DNA from: Halorubrum persicum
Lineage (GTDB): Archaea > Halobacteriota > Halobacteria > Halobacteriales > Haloferacaceae
Direction: 5' to 3'
NCBI RefSeq assembly: GCF_002727125.1
Contig: NZ_NHOA01000008.1
Span: 2,658 to 66,657 of the forward strand
Length of the DNA: 64,000 bases
Below, piece after piece: positions 59,836 through 64,000 of this stretch. The notes beneath the pieces were generated by a model that saw only the letters and a list, made by a program, of their open reading frames with translations, was not told the origin of the DNA and made no database searches. Each line of letters begins with the position of its first letter. Position 1 is the stretch's first letter. Both the position numbers and the translations under genes were made by a program.

Positions 59836-61311
59836 ATGAGTTGGAAGGAGGTCGCTGAACCGCTGCTCACGCGGATGCCCGTCGTGGAGCGACCCACAGG
59901 TCACGTTCCGTTCAAACGGAAGCTCATGTGGACGGCCGGCATCCTGGTCGTCTACTTCTTCCTGACCAACATCAACCCGTACGGGTTGGCAGTGGGCCAG
60001 GGGTCTGACTTCTTCGGGCAGTTCCGATCGGTGCTCGCCGGGTCGTCCGGTTCGTTGTTGCAGGTCGGTATCGGGCCAATCGTCACGGCGTCCATCGTCC
60101 TCCAGCTGTTGGGCGGTGCGAACCTGCTCGGACTCGACACCGACGACCCGCGCGACCAGGTCCTCTACCAGGGCCTCCAGAAGCTGCTGGTGGTCATCGT
60201 CACGGCGCTGACGGCAGCGCCGATGGTGTTCACCGGTGAGTTCCTCCCCGAGGATCCGGCCGTCGCGCAGGCGCTCGGCATCGGGGCGTTCGGCGTCGAA
60301 GCGCTGATCTTCGTGCAGATCTTCATCGGCGGCGTCCTCCTTCTGTTCATGGACGAGATCGTGAGCAAGTGGGGCGTCGGCTCCGGTGTCGGGCTGTTCA
60401 TCATCGCGGCCGTGAGCCAGCAGATCGTCGGCGGGTTCTTCAGCTTCTCGGCGCTCGGCGCGTCCGGGTTCTTCGCGAGCTGGTACGGCATCATCGTCGG
60501 TGACGTGCCGGTGTCGCTCTCGCCGTTCACGGCGGAGGGGCTCCAGAACCTGCTGTTCGATCCGGGGAACATCTTGGCGCTTTTCACCACGCTGTTCATC
60601 TTCGGGATCGTCGTGTACGCGGAGTCGGTCCGCGTCGAGATCCCGCTGTCACACGCGCGGGTGAAGGGCGCTCGCGGACGCTTCCCGGTGAAGCTCATCT
60701 ACGCGTCCGTCCTGCCGATGATCCTCGTTCGCGCGCTGCAGGCGAACATCCAGTTCGTCGGCCAGCTCCTCTCCTCGCAGTGGGCGGGGATGCCGGGGTG
60801 GCTCGGCGTGTACAGCGATCAGGGCCAGCCCATCTCCGGGCTGTTCTACTACCTGAACCCGATCCAGGCTCGCACGGACTGGATGTGGTTCCTCGGTGAG
60901 ATTCCGGCGTCGGTCGAGCCGTGGATGATCGCGGTTCGACTGCTCATCGACCTCACCTTCATGGTCGTCGGCGGAGCGATATTCGCCATCTTCTGGGTCG
61001 AAACCACCGGCATGGGCCCGGAGGCGACGGCGAAGCAGATCCAGAACTCCGGGATGCAGATCCCCGGATTCCGCCGGAACCCGCAGGTCGTCGAGAAGGT
61101 CATGGAACGGTACATCCCGCAGGTGACCGTCATCGGCGGCGCCCTCGTCGGGCTGCTCGCCGTCATGGCGAACCTGCTCGGCACCATCGGCCAGGTCTCC
61201 GGAACCGGGCTGCTGCTCGCGGTCTCCATCACGTACAAGCTGTACGAGGAGATCGCGGAGGAGCAGCTGATGGAGATGCACCCGATGATGCGCCAGATGT
61301 TCGGCGAATAG
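59836..61311 (+). CDS. secY: Protein translocase subunit SecY
   Basis: 491 residues with ten transmembrane helices, the channel of the Sec translocase. Signatures are the plug region after TM1, VGSGVGLFIIAAVSQQIVGG near TM5, and VKLIYASVLPMILVRALQAN in the TM7 region. The long cytoplasmic loops TM6-7 and TM8-9 that bind ribosomes are present. Last gene of the supercluster here; adk, which often follows in haloarchaea, is not seen. Confidence 0.97.
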   Translation: MSWKEVAEPLLTRMPVVERPTGHVPFKRKLMWTAGILVVYFFLTNINPYGLAVGQGSDFFGQFRSVLAGSSGSLLQVGIGPIVTASIVLQLLGGANLLGLDTDDPRDQVLYQGLQKLLVVIVTALTAAPMVFTGEFLPEDPAVAQALGIGAFGVEALIFVQIFIGGVLLLFMDEIVSKWGVGSGVGLFIIAAVSQQIVGGFFSFSALGASGFFASWYGIIVGDVPVSLSPFTAEGLQNLLFDPGNILALFTTLFIFGIVVYAESVRVEIPLSHARVKGARGRFPVKLIYASVLPMILVRALQANIQFVGQLLSSQWAGMPGWLGVYSDQGQPISGLFYYLNPIQARTDWMWFLGEIPASVEPWMIAVRLLIDLTFMVVGGAIFAIFWVETTGMGPEATAKQIQNSGMQIPGFRRNPQVVEKVMERYIPQVTVIGGALVGLLAVMANLLGTIGQVSGTGLLLAVSITYKLYEEIAEEQLMEMHPMMRQMFGE

Positions 61312-61330
61312 GGACCACAATGTGTCCCCA

Positions 61331-61340
61331 GCGTTTATTT
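61331..61340 (+). promoter_or_regulatory. TATA box of the RHH/integrase operon
   Basis: gcgtttattt about 28 bases before the ATG at 61364. It lies 20 bases after the secY stop and starts a separate, lower-GC unit. Confidence 0.7.
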
Positions 61341-61363
61341 AGTGAGTCCGTGTAGCCGCCGGT

Positions 61364-61984
61364 ATGCCAGATGGGGCTCACAAGAAGGTCAAACTCAACG
61401 TGAGAGTCACTTCCAGTAAGAAAGAGGAGTGGCTGGACAGTTTGAATGATGATGAAAACCTTTCATCACTCGTTCGTCGTGCGGTCGACAGGGAGATTAA
61501 TAACGAGTATATCCCAAAGAAAGCGATCAATAATCTCTCTGGGAATACTGGCCAGGCCGACGTTGATCTCTCACCACTTCTGGATCAAATCGATGATCTC
61601 CAACGCTCCGTGACCTCTGTTGAAAACAAGATCGATACGATCTCTGTGGCTCAAGCAGACGAGGGAGAGGACGAAGACATAGAAGAACTCGCTATGGATC
61701 TTCTCCCCCGCCTTCCTACATACCCTAATGATATTCCCAACGATGTACTCGAAGGTATGGGTGGGATTGGTGAACGAAGTCCACGAGAATTTATTTTGTA
61801 CATAATGGAAGCACGCCAAGAAATCTCCCATCTCTCTATTGACGGGAGTGCTCAAAGGTTCTCATCCGAAATAAGGGAGCCAACATACCTCGTCAAAGAG
61901 GCACTCTGCTATCTCGAAAACAACACGACAGAGAACGTGCACAGCGCAATCATTGATGGTACCCGTCACTGGATGCGACTATGA
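61364..61984 (+). CDS. Ribbon-helix-helix protein upstream of the integrase
   Basis: 206 residues. Residues 8-45 (HKKVKLNVRVTSSKKEEWL then DDENLSSLVRRAVDREINN) have the strand-helix-helix pattern of RHH DNA-binding proteins. Residues 65-95 are a short coiled coil (LLDQIDDLQRSVTSVENKID). The C-terminal part is helical. AT-rich codons differ from the ribosomal genes. The ATGA overlap with the recombinase suggests a regulatory or excision partner. Function not known; annotated by pattern only. Confidence 0.75.
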   Translation: MPDGAHKKVKLNVRVTSSKKEEWLDSLNDDENLSSLVRRAVDREINNEYIPKKAINNLSGNTGQADVDLSPLLDQIDDLQRSVTSVENKIDTISVAQADEGEDEDIEELAMDLLPRLPTYPNDIPNDVLEGMGGIGERSPREFILYIMEARQEISHLSIDGSAQRFSSEIREPTYLVKEALCYLENNTTENVHSAIIDGTRHWMRL

Positions 61985-63105
61985 GAAACGACAAAGGCCA
62001 GTACGCGAGTCCCGCAGATAAACAGATTTCGGGGGAAATGGAAGAGCTACTCGGACGTTACCTCGAAAGCTTACGGGAGCAAAAAGACCGGACAAAGGAT
62101 TCGACGGTCAATACACGTCGGCGTGAAGTACGATACTGGTTAGCCTTCTGCGAATCGAACGACATCGACCCCCTTGCTGCCACTACCGAGGATGTCAGAG
62201 GGTATATCCAATTGAATTCTAATCTGGCCGATACGACTGTTGGTTCGTACTATCGGTCAGTACAATCGTTTTACAGCATCGTTGCGAATGACGCCAGAGA
62301 CGATCAGCTTGAGCTCGTTAATGGACATCCTTGTGAGGATAGTAATACGATTGATCTGAAGGATGATTATAACATCTATGAAAATAAAGCCGAGTACAAG
62401 ATCCAGCATGACCTCACTGCGAGCAATAGTGATGAATTGCGGGAAGGTACGAGTGAGGTTCTAGCACTCAAGCCGGAACAGGTGGAGTCTCTGTTTGATG
62501 CCGTCCCGGGGAAAACGCCTCAAGCAAAGCTTCGAAACGAGATCGCCGTCCGGTTAAACTGGTATACCGGATGTCGTAGTGTGGAACTGTCGCGCCTAAA
62601 GATTGAGAATATCGACTGGGAAGAATGCAGTATTGATGTTAGGAGCGCAAAATTAAGCGTGAAAGAAAACAGCGGATTGATTCGGCGCGATGTGTACTTC
62701 CCAGAGGAGTTCAGGTTCCAGTTAAAACGGTGGTGTGAAAGAATCCGGCACGCATTTTCGGCAGAAGCTAAGCCGGATTCTGGGAATATCCTCGTCACAA
62801 CTCATAACGATGAGATGTCTGGTCCACAGATCAATGATGTCGTCAAGAAAGCAGCTCGGAACGCAGAGGTCCAGCGACCGCTACGCCCGCCTAATCCTGA
62901 TCCAGATGACGAAGTCAAAGAGTGGTTTGTAACCACCCATCGTATCCGGCGATCTGCGATTTCACACTGGGTGAACGATTGTGAGTCATTGGGTCTTCAC
63001 CAGGTGAGAAGAATCGCCGGTCATGCTCGTATTGAGCAGACGATGGAATATGTTGAGGATGACGATGAACAGATAGCAGTAGACTATCAGAAGGCGATGC
63101 GGTGA
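61981..63105 (+). CDS. Tyrosine recombinase / integrase (XerC/D-like)
   Basis: 374 residues. N-terminal SAM-like DNA-binding region (TVNTRRREVRYWLAFCESND and on to about 105). The catalytic domain carries R199 (YTGCRSVELSRL), Lys near 224 (RSAKLSVKE), H320-xx-R323 (TTHRIRRSAISHW), H348 (AGHARIEQTM) and nucleophile Y357 (MEYVEDD). All key residues are intact, so it is probably active. Low GC against its surroundings marks it as acquired. It would integrate or excise the element to its right, beyond the window. Confidence 0.94.
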   Translation: MRNDKGQYASPADKQISGEMEELLGRYLESLREQKDRTKDSTVNTRRREVRYWLAFCESNDIDPLAATTEDVRGYIQLNSNLADTTVGSYYRSVQSFYSIVANDARDDQLELVNGHPCEDSNTIDLKDDYNIYENKAEYKIQHDLTASNSDELREGTSEVLALKPEQVESLFDAVPGKTPQAKLRNEIAVRLNWYTGCRSVELSRLKIENIDWEECSIDVRSAKLSVKENSGLIRRDVYFPEEFRFQLKRWCERIRHAFSAEAKPDSGNILVTTHNDEMSGPQINDVVKKAARNAEVQRPLRPPNPDPDDEVKEWFVTTHRIRRSAISHWVNDCESLGLHQVRRIAGHARIEQTMEYVEDDDEQIAVDYQKAMR

Positions 63106-63584
63106 ACCGCCTCGGGGTCAAGCCCCAAGGCACTCGGCCTGTTCCGCCTGTAGACCTCGACCCTGTCGAACTGGAAGAACTTGACGACGACGAGAATCTT
63201 CGTCAACTAGCACGTAATAGTATCTATACGTGGGAGTTTACGAACCGTCCCGGAGACCCGATTCATCCACGTCACCAGTCCGGGTACCTACCAACTACGG
63301 ATACCAGTCACGCTGAGGTCAGGGATGGCTCTACAGGTCCAGTCGTTCGTTCCGGATCAGGAGTAGCGTACTCGCTGGCTTCAGTAGCGTCAGAACCGGC
63401 TAATGGCTTATTGAACCAGCAGGGTGTCGATTGTGATGGCGTACAGCGATCGCTACTGATTACTCCACGTAAGTGCCTCAACGGTTGGAAATTCGTGCTT
63501 CGCTGTCTGAGGTGGGTTGTAGTACCGGGATTCGATCTCGTAGTAGCCGAATTCAGGTGGGATCCGGGCACACGCTCGTGCTAA
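63102..63584 (+). CDS. Doubtful open frame overlapping the integrase stop
   Basis: 160 codons from a GTG that overlaps the integrase stop by 4 bases (GTGA). The first part reads VNRLGVKPQGTRPVPPVDLD and then EELDDDENLRQLARNSIYTW, which looks coding. Its last 130 bases lie antisense to the PIN-domain gene and the C-terminus is Cys/Trp-rich in an unlikely way. It may be a degraded gene, a readthrough of an old insertion sequence, or chance. I do not recognise it. Confidence 0.3.
   Translation: MNRLGVKPQGTRPVPPVDLDPVELEELDDDENLRQLARNSIYTWEFTNRPGDPIHPRHQSGYLPTTDTSHAEVRDGSTGPVVRSGSGVAYSLASVASEPANGLLNQQGVDCDGVQRSLLITPRKCLNGWKFVLRCLRWVVVPGFDLVVAEFRWDPGTRSC
63110..63130 (+). terminator. Hairpin directly after the integrase stop
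   Basis: cctcgggg and ccccaagg pair (one mismatch) around a tcaag loop, GC-rich in AT-rich surroundings, starting 5 bases after the stop. It could end the operon or be the end of an old insertion sequence. Confidence 0.4.
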
Positions 63585-64000
63585 TCGTTCATCCGCTGTG
63601 TGAGTGATAACACGGATTCGAGCGTTCTGCTCAAACAACCGGACCGCTAACGCAACTACCGACGCGTCCCGCCAGTTATTCGTTACTGGATACTTGCTCT
63701 GCTGGTTCAGGAATTCGTCTGTAAGATGTTGCGCCTGTTCGACTGGATTAGTGACTGATTCAAACGCATCATCTCGATTCCCAACGAGTGGTATCGCAAC
63801 CCGAATCCATCCGTCTTCAACGCCGTCATCAAGATAGGGATTCACCGGCGGCTCCGCCCCGTAGTCCGTCAGTTCACGGTAAATGGGCGATGGAACCCAC
63901 AGTTCTGTTCCAGCCTGTTCAACCGCGTCCTTGAGCGACTGGACGTGTGGACTCGAAGATTGCCCCAGACTGCGAAAAATCACCGTATCTACGATATTTG
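63453..64000 (-). CDS. PIN-domain nuclease, N-terminus cut by window edge
   Basis: At least 182 residues; the frame stays open to base 64000, so the start is outside. It reads NIVDTVIFRSLG (first catalytic Asp), then YRELTDYGAEP (Glu), NNWRDASVVALAVRLFEQNA (Asp) and THTADERLARAC (Asp), the four acidic residues of PIN/VapC RNases. An antitoxin would be expected upstream, beyond the window. AT-rich like the integrase; convergent with it. Confidence 0.75.
   Translation of the reverse strand, partial: NIVDTVIFRSLGQSSSPHVQSLKDAVEQAGTELWVPSPIYRELTDYGAEPPVNPYLDDGVEDGWIRVAIPLVGNRDDAFESVTNPVEQAQHLTDEFLNQQSKYPVTNNWRDASVVALAVRLFEQNARIRVITHTADERLARACARIPPEFGYYEIESRYYNPPQTAKHEFPTVEALTWSNQ

Overview
The window is chromosomal DNA of an extremely halophilic archaeon (class Halobacteria). 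The gene content and protein style suggest Halorubrum or a close relative; this is inferred, not proven. The evidence is high GC, strongly acidic proteins, the uL3-to-SecY ribosomal protein order, an archaeal RNase P RNA, Hel308 and MCM, and TATA boxes placed about 27 bases before start codons.

Layout. 1-9.6 kb is a replication and repair neighbourhood: the MCM helicase with a 651-residue intein (minus strand) and two small conserved genes behind it, a TRAM-domain membrane protein, Hel308, a zinc-ribbon protein and TyrRS. 9.6-17.5 kb is a minus-strand run: DUF460/COG2433, PanB, a HAD phosphatase overlapping an acyl-CoA dehydrogenase, and an AIR-synthase-like protein overlapping an AlaX-type tRNA editing protein. 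17.5-24.7 kb holds small housekeeping genes: dodecin, zinc ribbons, HesB/IscA, MscS channel, HisD, phytoene synthase and a nicotinamidase-like hydrolase. 24.8-30.8 kb holds a metallopeptidase-like surface protein, nicotinate phosphoribosyltransferase, AMMECR1, RNase P RNA, a CPBP protease and a Nudix hydrolase. 30.8-46.7 kb is metabolic and sensory: DNA polymerase IV, a LOV-domain histidine kinase, an MFS transporter, 3-hydroxyacyl-CoA dehydrogenase, aldolase plus FBPase, a carboxylase beta subunit, peroxiredoxin, sugar oxidoreductases and tRNA-Gly(GCC) with duplicated 3' flanks. 46.9-61.3 kb is the S10/spc ribosomal supercluster from a SPOUT methyltransferase to SecY, including Rpp29.

After SecY base composition drops sharply. 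The expected downstream neighbours (adk and following genes) are not seen. Instead there is a ribbon-helix-helix protein overlapping a complete tyrosine recombinase, a doubtful reading frame and a convergent PIN-domain gene cut by the window edge. This looks like the end of an integrated element.

Two expression modes are visible. Most single genes have a TATA element 25-31 bases before the start codon, implying leaderless mRNA, and this decided several starts here. The ribosomal operon instead uses overlapping stop/start codons and some Shine-Dalgarno motifs. The most unusual signals are the intein with three helix-turn-helix-like modules, an AT-rich codon patch in the MCM extein at a probable second intein site, duplicated gene 3' ends that include the stop codon, the duplicated tRNA-Gly 3' flank, and the putative element boundary at SecY.
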